Source: Nipponacmea schrenckii
Taxonomy: Eukaryota > Mollusca > Gastropoda > Lottiidae
Reading direction: 5' to 3'
DNA length: 64,000 nucleotides
Assembly (NCBI GenBank): GCA_030562195.1
Contig: JAUJPP010000007.1
Coordinates: forward strand, 18,225,769-18,289,768
A program made the translations under genes and the position numbers. Under the pieces are notes generated by a model. The model was not told the origin of the DNA. It saw only the letters and a list, made by a program, of their open reading frames with translations, and searched no databases. How positions within the stretch are numbered: position 1 is the stretch's first letter; the number at the start of each line of letters is the position of its first letter. Shown piece by piece: positions 13,216 to 26,400 of the stretch.

Positions 13216-14416
13216 TTGTTATTTATTTTGTTATCTTATCTAGATTATGTCTTTATAAACTCAGTTATTAAAGGAATTCTACCGCTTAGAAATCACTTAA
13301 AATTTTACTGGTGTCGAAAATATACACCAGAATCTCTGTATAATCCTATAAATCCATAAAACCAATGCAATGATTTCATAGTTATGAGGATAATTTCTTT
13401 ATGTTTTAATGGATTTATTGTAATATATTTTAGGGGATTCTGTTGTTATGGAACTGGGTAGGTCCAAAGATGTTTATGTAACCTTATCTTGTTTGCAAAG
13501 TTTGAAAATGTTCATTAAGAGATAGTATTCCTTTAATAATTTTTCCATAGCAATTACAAGTATCTGTACATGAATTTGGATTGAATTTCAGTATAGGCCT
13601 TTCAATACCAACCAAGACTCCAATCTATTTAACCTTTGCTCTACCACTATATTATTTACTTATTTGATGCTAACATTGATCTGTGATGAATAGTTATATT
13701 TATTGAAATATTGTTAGTGCCTTTATTTATATACTATTTATTTATTTATTACTAAATGATTATATCATTGCATTATTTCTCAATAAAACCATAAAATATG
13801 AAAACACTTTGCTTCTATCAAATCATCCTTTGACATATTGCATATGGTGATTGATTGCATTACTAAGTCTCCTGTGACCAATAGGCCTGTATAATATTGG
13901 TTGACATGCTTTTTGCAACAAATTAACTAATAAGCTTCAATATTCAAGAATTGCAAAAGCTTTTTCTGTAACCAGGCAGCAGATAAAAAAAATTCTGAAA
14001 GGAATAATTCCCCAATCAACAGTGCAGGCTATATGAATATGAGCCTGTTGAGATTAGAAACCTCTTTTTTTCCTGTATATGCCTATGTTGCCAAACTGAT
14101 TCACAGTATTAAAATACATGAGTCCTATTTGAAAAATATATTTAGCTAATTCCCAATTAATTAGATGGTTACAGATCATCCTTCGACTTAAAAATCTTTT
14201 TTATAACCAGGTAATTTTAAATCCCTTCATATTTTTAATCAATAATGCCAACTCTGCTGCAAGAGTAGGTTTCAGGATTTTAGTTTTTGTACTTAAGGTT
14301 TTATTTTTTAAGTAACAGCTGACACTCCATTTTTCATAAATAAGCCATATAAACTGTCTATTAAACTGTCCATTATTGGAGGTTACACCGTTGTTCAAGA
14401 GTTATCTTTTCTTGCT
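13216..14416. other. Intergenic, upstream of NAE1
   Basis: About 1.2 kb without a convincing gene. An AATAAA at 13,782-13,787 could serve the EF-hand transcript if its 3'UTR reads through the repeat. The NAE1 promoter should lie close to 14,400, but I cannot assign elements. Confidence 0.4.
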
Positions 14417-17400
14417 ATGGCTGCTGTCACGAAAAGCGGTCTCGACAAAAACAACAAATACGACCGTCAATTAAGGTATTAACTTATTAAATTTAATTGA
14501 GGCTGTTAATTTCACATGCAAGACTTCTGTCATGTTAAAACTTAGATAATAATTCCTTCACCATCCGTGTAAGAACGATGTTTTGATTTGTCTTATAGTG
14601 TAGTCTCTGCTTTCAAGTCTTTTCTTTTATTAGACATCCTATTATACTAAGAAAAGTACCATTGCAAATCTTAAAACTAACCCTGACCTTAGAAAGCCCT
14701 AAAAAGCAGCTGCACTCTAACCAACAAGTATAGTCATCCCCACAGTAGGCTACTCACTGCTCTTAACAGGTCAAAACTATCCGATAACCTTAGCTTAGGT
14801 TTGGTTAGATCTGAAACTCTTGATGATTCTAATTTGTAGCTTGATTATAACCTATTCTGAATCAAAGTTTGTCACCTCACACATAATCATTATTATAATA
14901 TCAAAGCTTAGCTATTTTAAATATTTAAAAGCTTGCCATTCATATAAAGAGTCCATAGAAATACAACCTTGAAATGAAAAGTATTATAGTGTCAAAATCT
15001 GGTCAGGTATTCTCCAAGAAAAATTTCGCCTTCATTATAAAAGTATAAACCTTTGGTTGGAAGCCTACTGTATCATCAATTGATAGTATTTGTCATTTAG
15101 CCTACCCTTTAATCAATGAAAACTGTTGTAATAGGCTACTGTTCCTATTATTATTACTAGATTATGGGGTGATCATGGTCAGTCTGCCCTAGAGTCATCC
15201 AGGGTGTGTTTAATTAATGCAACAGCTACTGGAACAGAAATACTGAAAAATCTGATTCTGCCAGGTAGGATGCATTATATTGTTGCTTGTATAAAGTGTT
15301 GTTTTGAGAAATATGAATAGGGTATCTAGTAAAGCACCACAATTCATGTTACACTGTTAATCAGTTTTTCATCTATATGTTTATTCTTATGGAACGACCA
15401 CCTTAACGTTAATACCATCGGTTTTAAACATATAGGTGCCAGTTTCTCTAGATTGGCATTTGAATTGTTCAATTGTTGTAAATAATACATATTTTGTCTA
15501 GAATATCATCTAAATGAAAACAAATGGTAATATTTCTTTCTTATTTTAGGTATAGGATCATTTACTATAGTAGATGAGAAGAAAGTAGAAGGAGATGATG
15601 TAGGGAACAAGTAGGTTCAATATTTTAGTTATCACTTAATAAATATGATTTATTTACTTATTCATACATTTATCAGCATTTTTACAGGTTAATTTAAATG
15701 ATTTGGAAGATGACATAAGATTTCAATTCATCATATTTTATTCTTATTAAAAAGATATTCCAATGATCTTAATCAAATCTGAGCCTTCAATCAGACCTTA
15801 TCAGTTTTTTAGTGTATTACGGTAAAAGTTTTTCATGAATTGTATTTTTTCTACTTCAGTTTCTTTCTATTGAGAGACAATATTGGAACTGTAAGTTGAA
15901 ACATACTTTATATCTTTTCATTGTACAAGATAGGCTTTTTGCCAGTTAGTCTTTGTACTGTAATATTCTTATTGTAGAATTGCTGTTCTTTGAGTACTGT
16001 ACCCGAATAGATCAAACGACAATTTTGATTTAGATCCATTTCTAATTCCTTAGTATTTGAAAAATTACTCAGTGTTATCAGGGTAGTAGATTATTCTTTT
16101 AGAACATCAGAATCATAATTTTAATTAATGAAATCTTACGACAAGAGAACACTTGTTGAAACGTCACAGATCAAGTAAACTCAGTAGTTGTTTTTCCATA
16201 AAGCTTTGTTATTATTATAAATCTTATATTGTAGCCACGTGGTAAGATAGCTTGTGAATTATTATCAGAATTAAATGAAGATGTAGTAGGAGATTTTGTG
16301 GAGGAGGTGAGTTCAAACTTGATCATATTTAATCTTGAACGGTAAGTTTTATAAATGAAGGAGTTTCTCAAGTCTTGTTTCTGTTAATTCCTGCAATGTT
16401 AAAGTATAGAAACTTTTCCACTTGAATCAAAGTTTTAATTTTTATTTCCAGTCAACCTCCAACCTGATAGAGAATAACCCAGCGTTTTTTACTTCATTTT
16501 CCATCGTTATAGCAACCAATATGGATGAAAAGTAAGTCAAATTTAATTACGTTTTCCGAAGACTAATTACAACATTGACTTAGTTAGCATTAGGACAATA
16601 TGTTGGTGGATCATTTGATGTACAACATGAGACTATCCATTCCATATCAACCAATGTCCAATCACTTGTGCTTATCTTAATTTTAGCTTCACTGTAAATT
16701 GTGAATAAGAGAATGGTTTGATGCAGATCATGTCTAGAATGAAGATATTGTCATAAAGATATGCAACATATACCTTAATATTAGAGTCTCTGCTTCTAAT
16801 TGTTCACCACGATTGTAAGAAAACATGGTAGTTATTCCATTAGATAAGAATATATACTGTTTGTTTTATTACAGAAGTTTATTAAAACTAGGAGAGTTAC
16901 TATATAAATATAATATACCATTATTAATCTGTCGTTGTTATGGTTTTATTGGTTATATCAGACTGGTACTTAAAGAACATACAGGTAAAATAGGGTTTTC
17001 AGGTTTTACAATTAGTGATGGTCCCCTTCGGGCTCCCATGATTGGGTGTTAAAATTAGGTGGCAAAATGCCTTAATGAGGGGAAACTGTCAGGGTTGAGA
17101 TACAAGCCTTCTATGGAGCATCTGAATTTGTTCTCTCCCAAGAATTTATTAAGAATTTTATTGGGAAATGTCACCCAGTACCACGACTAGCACTTCCACT
17201 GTAATTAATTCCTACAGATTGTCAGGATGAAAGTCAATCTTAGTTGGCACCAAAGTTATTATTTAAAATATAGGAACAACAGGGGTAAACTAGTTTTTAT
17301 GGCTCACAATTAGTATAGAGGCAACTATTTAACATGGGGTGACATAATCCTATAACTCAGTAATACTCAACTAAAATCACACTAATTTTACAAATCAGCT

Positions 17401-20400
17401 CTTCTAATATGATATATTATACAGTTTCATAGTGATAGAAAAAATGCAGGTGGGAGAGTGTTCATTAAAGAGTTCAGGGTTGTCAATTAACTGACTGATG
17501 AATACATCTAGGCTTTTCAACAGGTTTTCATTTCTTCTTTTGGAAGATCAGTTTAAGATATTAGAATAGAAATATTGTATATTACAGTGGTAGAATCTCA
17601 TCCAGATAATACACTAGAAGATCTAAGATTAGACAGACCTATACCTGCCTTTCAACAATTCTGTGATTCACTAGACATGTCTACAATGAATAAAAAGGTA
17701 GATCCTCTATATCTTTATATTTATAAGTTTGTAAAATATGAACGTTAACAGTTGTGTAAATATTTAGTATGTAGTCAATGAACATTTTAATCTGATTGGA
17801 AACATAACAGTTAGTTTACTGTATTAGTAGATAGAAGTAGGTACATGTAGTAATAAACAAGGTAAACCTGGCTTGTTTCAATTATTGTTATTTCTACCCT
17901 AGAATAAAAATGGACTATATTTGCGGTGTATAGGTCTGGATAATACCTTCGGTAGTTTTAACTTGTTCAGCAATACAGTAAATAGGGACCTGGAAAATGT
18001 CCATAAATACTACATAGGTCTCAGTATTATCACAAATATTTGGTTTATTTGTAGGATCATGCTCATACACCCTGGTTAGTTATTGTATATAAATATTTAC
18101 AACAATGGAAAAATACAGTAAGTCACTAAGTTTCTCTTAATTTCTTTTATGTTAATTTGGTAACATAGTTTTATATAATCCTCATATACCTACTTTTCAC
18201 TGTCCTTCTAAATAGTTTCTGTTTTATACCTGAACTTTATATTGTCATAAAGAGATGTGGTCAGTTAACTAACATGTGTTACATAGTTTGTCACTTGAGA
18301 AACTAAAAAAGTATATACAGCCCTGTACTATTTTCCTGTTGTTTTTTCTTTTATAGCATAATGGTGCAGCACCTATTAATTATAAAGAAAAGACCCAGTT
18401 AAAGGAATTAATCAAAACAGGTAATTATAGTGTATATCAATTAATATCTCTTGATAAGTTTACTGGTAATTGTATTTTTTATTCACAAAAATAGTTTCAT
18501 GTCAGGTGTAACTAAAAGATCAATATATAAATTTGTTTTGATATTTACAAGTTCAAATTTGATATTCTTTTAGTTTGTCATGAGTATATCTAGAGTGTAG
18601 TTTTAGTAGTTAACAGTTAAGATAATAGATTAACTTTTTTATATTCCCAATTCCTGCTAGTTGAATTCAGAATGTGTAATTATTAACAGTAATAGATTTA
18701 TATTCTAGGTATCCTGAGAAACGACGAAGGGATTCCAGATCAAGAAGAAAATTTTGATGAAGCTGTAAAACATGTGAATACTGCACTAGCTCCAACTAAG
18801 GTCTGTAGATTTGAAGCTAATATGACACAATTTCATCTCCTTCATTTATAGAATATCACATTGCATGGTGTTCCTAATAAAAATCATCTTAATCACATAC
18901 AGATATTAATTAGATATTAGTCACATAAGCATTATTGGTGTGAAAATACAATCATGTGACAAACTGAATAAATAACAAAGTAGTAAGTTACCTTTATTGG
19001 TTAAAGGTTATGTGAATTTGCCACAAATTTAAGATAGCGTTATGAAATGCTTTGAAATTCACCTTCGACCTTTTATGTGATTATTGTTTTTTCAACTGTA
19101 TTATTGTGTATATAGGTACCATCTGAAATCTTGAAACTATTTGAAGATACAGAATGTTTAAATTTGACACCACAGGTAATATTTTAACATATTTTGTAAA
19201 TTTTGCTTTTATGGTATCCCTGTTTTTATGAACAAAGACACCTTTTTTTTTTTTTAAAGACTTAAATTTTTACCAATTTATGTTTCAGTCATGTTATAGA
19301 AATATAAAATAGGAGAAATACCTTTGTTAGAGATTAAAATATTGTATACCGGAATAATTATCCATCGAAATTAAAAAATCGGTTTCAATTATAAATTTAT
19401 TAAGTGTGAAGGTGCTTTTGAAGCATCACAATCAGCAAGTTATGTATGGTTGAAAATAATGAAAGCATGAGACTTGATAAGTTATCAGCAACCATACACA
19501 CCTGTGAATACTAGAGTGTGAAAGCCTCTTCGCTTGATTGATTATTTTTCTCCAATGATTACAGAGTCCACCCTTCTGGATCATGACTAGAGCTGTTAAA
19601 CAGTTTGTTGAGACAGATGGACAAGGTCAGTTTCAATTGGATAGATATAAATAAAAAAATAAGTAATAAATTTTTATTAAATCAAAGTTTGGAACTTATC
19701 ACATCAAATTTTGAATTTTTATTGGAAGGATTTTCAAGTAACTTTGTTTATAAATGTGTATCAGGAACACTGGTAACGCTATTCCAGTGTAGGGGGTCGT
19801 GTAATTCAGCTTAGATTAAGCATGTAATCAGCAGCTTTTGGGATAATGAAATTATGTACAGTTAAACTTTTTTTAAATTAGAGAAATCACAGACAACAGA
19901 ATTCAAATTGGAACGATAGAAAATACGCAATAATTGGCTCAGAAGATATTAAAATAACTTATTTACAATCTCATTGAGTTTAATATTTTTGAGAAACATT
20001 GTTATTGCAGGTGCTCTACCTTTACGAGGTACCATTCCTGATATGACAGCTGATTCTGAGAGATATATTAAATTACAGCATATTTACCGCCATCAGGCCA
20101 ACCTAGACTGTCAGAGTGTATCAAATATTGTACAGAGATTAGTGGAAGAACAGTGCCAGGTAGTTAGCAGTTCTCTTATTGTTTTTAGTTTATTTCTATA
20201 TATGCTGTGTGTCAGGGCTGTGTTTTGAAACAAATCCTACACTGAGTAGGATTGAGTATCTATAGAAGAATAGTTGAAATCAACTGAAAATTATTTCAAA
20301 AGATTTTTAGAAAATTGGGTCCAGTTTATTATTGAATTATATGAAATTGATTGATGTTAAGCATTGGCCACGCCTCTATTGTCCAGCCTTTAATCAATGC

Positions 20401-23400
20401 AACAATTAGGGTATCAGATTGGCATTAAGTGTTCTGGTAGGATGGATATACCCTGATTTGTTATCAACACTCATAATAGGCCTACTGATTATTCATGTGA
20501 ACTTGGACTGAATAATCCTAATCTAATCTGGATTTATTATTTGGAATATTCATTTCTGTATGAACAAATTTCAAATGAAAAAATAAAATGACCTTGCCTA
20601 ATTCTAGTCCTGGTTTGTTTTAATAATGTTCTTAAGAGTAAATCTCATGTTTCCCTGAAAAGATAAACAAGAGCCTAGGATTAGACATGTCCTGCAATAT
20701 AAATTAGTGTATATTTAAAGAGTTTCTACTATTTGTAGGATGAGCCTTTAGTAATAACAATTGATACTCCAACTCCAAACAGTTGTCTACACTCAGTTAT
20801 AACCTTTTATTATTCTCTCTGGCTTTTGTTATGTTTCTTTAAGTTTCAAATTTCTTATTGGTGAATAGAAAAATCTACTGATATATTCATGTATATAGAT
20901 GTTGGTTTGTTGATCGATCAAATTTAGACTTTTATTGACCTTTCTACACCTGGTTTTCTACACCAAATTCATAAAATTAATGTCTTAGAAAAGAATGGCT
21001 GACTTACAGATTCTGTTGTGAAATTACAATGTTGAAAAATATTCTGCTCTTTTCAAGAAATTTGAAATTTAATTCATTTGGTTATCATTTTCATTTTGCA
21101 TGTAATTCCATTTCCTTACCTGCACCAGAATTCAAAACTTTGAATATAAAAGTACTAATAGATTTTATAAATACAAGGATCATCTGAAAATTACTGCAAA
21201 ATTTCAGCAACCATTTATCAGCTCATGTTATTTTTTTCTTAAGAATAAAATTGATTAAAACTGATATTTCTGGTTACAATGTAACATGTCAATTGCTTTT
21301 TTATAATTTTCAATAAGAAAAGTTTATTTTGTTCAGACATGACTTTAACTGGATGTAACCTATTTTATACCTCATCTTTCTCCATATATGGACATATTTT
21401 GCAACCCTTAGTTCAATGTGTTCATAAGTATTTAATCTGCATTATATTACCTTTTAATCAATCCAATAATATCAAGATTTGTTTGAAATAAATGCAATAA
21501 ATGATAAAAATAACAAAGATTTGTTCTGGTGATCATATAATATTAGAAACGGATAATTTGGTAAAAAATATTATATGTAGCCAAATCTAATAATAAATAT
21601 ACCATAATTTGCTGTGAAATCATTTTTTCTGGTAAAAGACCAATATTTTGAATCATTTCAATCATTGAACAAGTGATAAGAAAACAGTCAAAAATTTAAT
21701 AAACTGAAAAAAGACATCCATTAAATATGATTTTACGGCAGTATATCATTTTGTAAATATCAATCATCATTTCCATGGAATGGCTAACCTCCATTATGTT
21801 CTGTTCAACATTATTTCTTGCATGAAATTCATTATTTATCGTATTGTTAACATAGTTTTGACGTAAAGGAACCTGCCTGGGTAAAAACATTGTTAATAAT
21901 AATAATGAACTCTTTATTTTACATGGGTCAGAATTAGGTCCAATACACAGGGACAAGGGACATGGTCCTATCTAACATTCATCTCACTACATGTGTATTA
22001 AATGGACATATTTATATTCTTCACTTTCAATTACTTGGAAGAATAATTGCTTTCTTTATCCAGACTATTTAACACTTCCCAGTGACATACACAAATTTGA
22101 AATTTGTTGATATAAGGTGACTGCTGAAAGTGCAACCCTTGATAAAAACATGACCCAGGCAGGTCTCTTGATGTTTTAATATTACAACTCTTGGTTTGTG
22201 TATGAAATAAATAAATTGATAGATTTGAAGATATCATGATTAATTAAAAGATAATTTCCTATTTAAATTTTGCTAATTTGTTATATTTCCATCTGACACA
22301 CAGCATATTTCTTTTCATCTTTACATTGAAATATGAAATTTTTAATGTTTTATTTTTAGAATCCTGAGAGCATTTCAGAAAAAGATATCCATACATTTTG
22401 TAAGTATTTACCGTTTTTGTAAGTATTTTACATTGTTGTAGATATTTAACATTTTGGAAGTATTGAATATATTTTGTAAGTATTTAGCATTGTCATAAAT
22501 ATGTAACCTTTTGTAAGTATTTAATATTTTATTGTAAATAACAGTTTTTTTATTCTAGAACAAAGCTATTTTTAGAATGTACATATATCATATTATTTAT
22601 TAGTATTACCTGTTTTTGCATAAGTATTTCCACTAGTTTTAGAATATTTCCCACCTAAGTATTGAATATTTCCCACCTAGAGATATTTCCCACCTAGAGA
22701 TATTTCCCACCTAGAGATATTTCCCACCTAGAGATATTTCCCACCTAGAGATATTTCCCACCTAGAGATATTTCCCACCTAGAGATATTTCCCACCTAGA
22801 GATATTTCCCACCTAGAGATATTTCCCACTTAGAGATATTTCCCACCTAGAGATATTTCCCACCTAGAGATATTTCCCACCTAGAGATATTTCCCACTTA
22901 GAGATATTCCCATCTAGAGATATTTCCCACCTAGAGCCCAAACAATGGCAAAATTGACAGATATAGATTGAATGTGTATCATTTTTGTTGTCTGCCTTTT
23001 TTTCTGTCTCTTTGAAATTGTAGTCTCTTGGTTTTGAATTAGGAATTCTGCAGCATTTTGGCAGCATATTACCGTATAATTCCGAATATAGTGCGCAGGC
23101 ATGTATAATGCGCACCCCTTCCTTGCCTCCGCGAAATCAGGGAAAATTCAATTACCCATGTATAGTGCGCACCCCTTTTCGCGGCAAAAATACGACTTTA
23201 AGTTGGCATTTCACAGACACCGATATTGGGAAATAGTTGTCAATACGTAAGTCACCATTGGTACCAGCAACATTTCAATGAAAGCCACAGATTTGTGTTT
23301 CAGGTCGTAATTCAGCGTTTCTACGTGTGATAAGATGTCGTAGTTTAGAAGAAGAATACAATCCAAAAACAGCGAATACATCTCTTCTAGGTTGGTATTA

Positions 23401-26400
23401 ATTTAAACTGGATGGTTTATAAACAAAATGTATTGTCTTGTCCTTGATCTCAATAGTGTAAAATACTCCTACATAAAAACTAGTAATCATTAGAGGATTG
23501 ATGTTGCGTTAAGCACAGAGGTGGTTAAAAACCTCACCCAAATGCAAAAAAAAGTATTGTCTCAAGATAATAACTTATTATATATAAGATCTGAATTGTC
23601 TCAAGATGATAAGTCAATATATATAAGATCTGAATTGTCCTAAGATAATAAGTCATTATATTTAAGATCTGAATTGTCTTAAGATAATAAGTTATTATAT
23701 ATAAGATCTGAATTGTCTTAAGATAATAGGTTATTATATATAAGATCTGAATTGTCTTAAGATAATAAGTTATTATATATAAGATCTGAATTGTCTCAAG
23801 ATAATAAGTTATTATATATATGATCTGAATTGTCTCAAGATAATAAGTTATTATATATAAGATCTGAATTGTCTCAAGATAATAAGTTATTATATATAAG
23901 ATCTGAATTGTCTTAAGATAATAAGTTATTATATATAAGATCTGAATTGTCTTAAGATAATAAGTTATTATATATAAGATCTGAATTGTCTAAGATAATA
24001 AGTTATTATATATAAGATCTGAATTGTCTAAGATAATAAGTTATTATATATAATGATCTGAATTGTCTCAAGATAATAAGTTATTATATATAGATCTGAA
24101 TTGTCTCAAGATAATAAGTTATTATATATAGATCTGAATTGTCTCAAGATAATAAGTTATTATATATAAGATCTGAATTGTCTCAAGATAATAAGTTATT
24201 ATATATATGATCTGAATTGTCTCAAGATAATAAGTTATTATATATAAGATCTGAATTATCTTAAGATAATAAGTCATTATATATAAGATCTGAATTGTCT
24301 TAAGATAATAAGTCATTATATATATGATCTGAATTGTCTTAAGATAATAAGTTATTATATATAAGATATGAATTGTCCCAAGATAATAAGTTATATATAT
24401 GATCTGAATTATCTTAAGATAATAAGTTATTATGCATTTCATCTGAATTGTCTCAAGATAATAACTTATTATATATATGATCTGAATTGTCTCAAAATGA
24501 TAAGTTATTATATATAAGATCTGAATTGTCTCAAGATAATAAGTTATTATATATAAGATCTGAATTGTCTCATGATAATAAGTTATTATATATATGATCT
24601 GAATTGTCTCAAGATAAAAAGTTATTATATATATGATCTGAATTGTCTCATCATAGTAAGTTATTATATATATGATCTGAATTGTCTCAAGATAATAAGT
24701 TATTATATATATGATCTGAATTGTCTCATCATAGTAAGTTATTATATATATGATCTGAATTGTCTCAAGATAAAAGTTATTATATATAAGATCTGAATTG
24801 TCTCAAGATAATAAGTTATTATATATAAGATCTGAATAGTCTCAAGATAATAAGTTATTATATATAAGATCTGAATTATCTTAAGATGATAAGTTATCAT
24901 ATATGATCTGAATTGTCTCAAGATAGTAAGTTATTTTTATAACAAACTTGTATGGATATAACGATTACTTTAATAAGTAAGATTACATTAAAGTAATCGT
25001 TATATCCATACAAGTTTGTTATAATATTGCTATCTAGTTACTACATGCCATTCAAAGAACATAATAAGTTATTATATATAAGATCTCAATTGTCTCAAGA
25101 TAATAAGTTATTATATATATATGATCTGAATTGTCTCATGATAATAAGTTATTATATATATGATCTGAATTGTCTCAAGATAATAAGTTATTATATATAA
25201 GATCTGAATTATCTTAAGATAATAAGTCATTATATATAAGATCTGAATTGTCTTAAGATAATAAGTCATTATATATATGATCTGAATTGTCTTAAGATAA
25301 TAAGTTATTATATATAAGATCTGAATTGCCCTCAAGATAATAAGTTATTATATATAAGATCTGAATTGTCTCAAGATAATAAGTTATTATATATAAGATC
25401 TGAATTGTCTCAAGATAATAAGTTATTATATATATGATCTGAATTGTCTCAAAATGATAAGTTATTATATATAAGATCTGAATTGTCTCAAGATAATAAG
25501 TTATTATATATAAGATCTGAATTGTCTCATGATAATAAGTTATTATATATATGATCTGAATTGTCTCAAGATAATAAGTTATTATATATATGATCTGAAT
25601 TGTCTCATCATAGTAAGTTATTATATATATGATCTGAATTGTCTCAAGATAATAAGTTATTATATATAAGATCTGAATTGTCTCAAGATAATAAGTTATT
25701 ATATATAAGATCTGAATAGTCTCAAGATAATAAGTTATTATATATAAGATCTGAATTATCTTAAGATAATAAGTTATTATATATAAGATCTGAATTGTCT
25801 CAAGATAATAAGTTATTATATATATTATATATGATCTGAATTGTCTCAAGATAATAAGTTATTACATATAAGATCTGAATTATCTTAAGATAATAAGTTA
25901 TTATATATATGATCTGAATTATCTTAAGATAATAAGTTATTATATATAAGATATGAATTGTCCCAAGATAATAAGTTATTATATATAAGATCTGAATTGT
26001 CTCAAGATAATAAGTTATTATATATAAGATCTGAATAGTCTCAAGATAATAAGTTATTATATATATATACATGATCTGCATTGTCTCACGATAATAAGTA
26101 ACTAAACTATTTATTTATATGATTCAGGTCAACAACTTGAAGATGAAGAAGAGAGTGATGTGATATTTTATGTGTTATTAAGAGCTGTAGATAAATTCTA
26201 TGAGAAATACAACCATTATCCTGGTTTCTATACACAACAATTAGAATCAGATGTTCAAGAATTGAAGGTTTGTAACAGAAGTGTTTCCAATCTTCAGGGT
26301 GAGAACGCTGATGGAATAGGTTTTAGCCTACTGTGTATGCTCTACACAATAAAATGAACATAGCATTACATGGTGTATTGTAAAAATCATAATATGGTGA

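Noticed and set aside
22655..22937. Regularly spaced repeats that could suggest a CRISPR array
   Set aside because: The 17-bp units are head to tail without unique spacers, in an animal intron. It is a minisatellite.
23085..23180. TGTATA(A/G)TGCGCACCCCTT repeated twice in a NAE1 intron, like a transposon end
   Set aside because: Only one end-like piece is present, with no inverted partner or target duplication, so I do not annotate an element.
24122..26081. Long open frames with a repeated 13-residue peptide in the 39-bp array
   Set aside because: A 39-bp repeat without stops in some frames gives this on both strands. There is no start context, codon bias or conservation to suggest coding.
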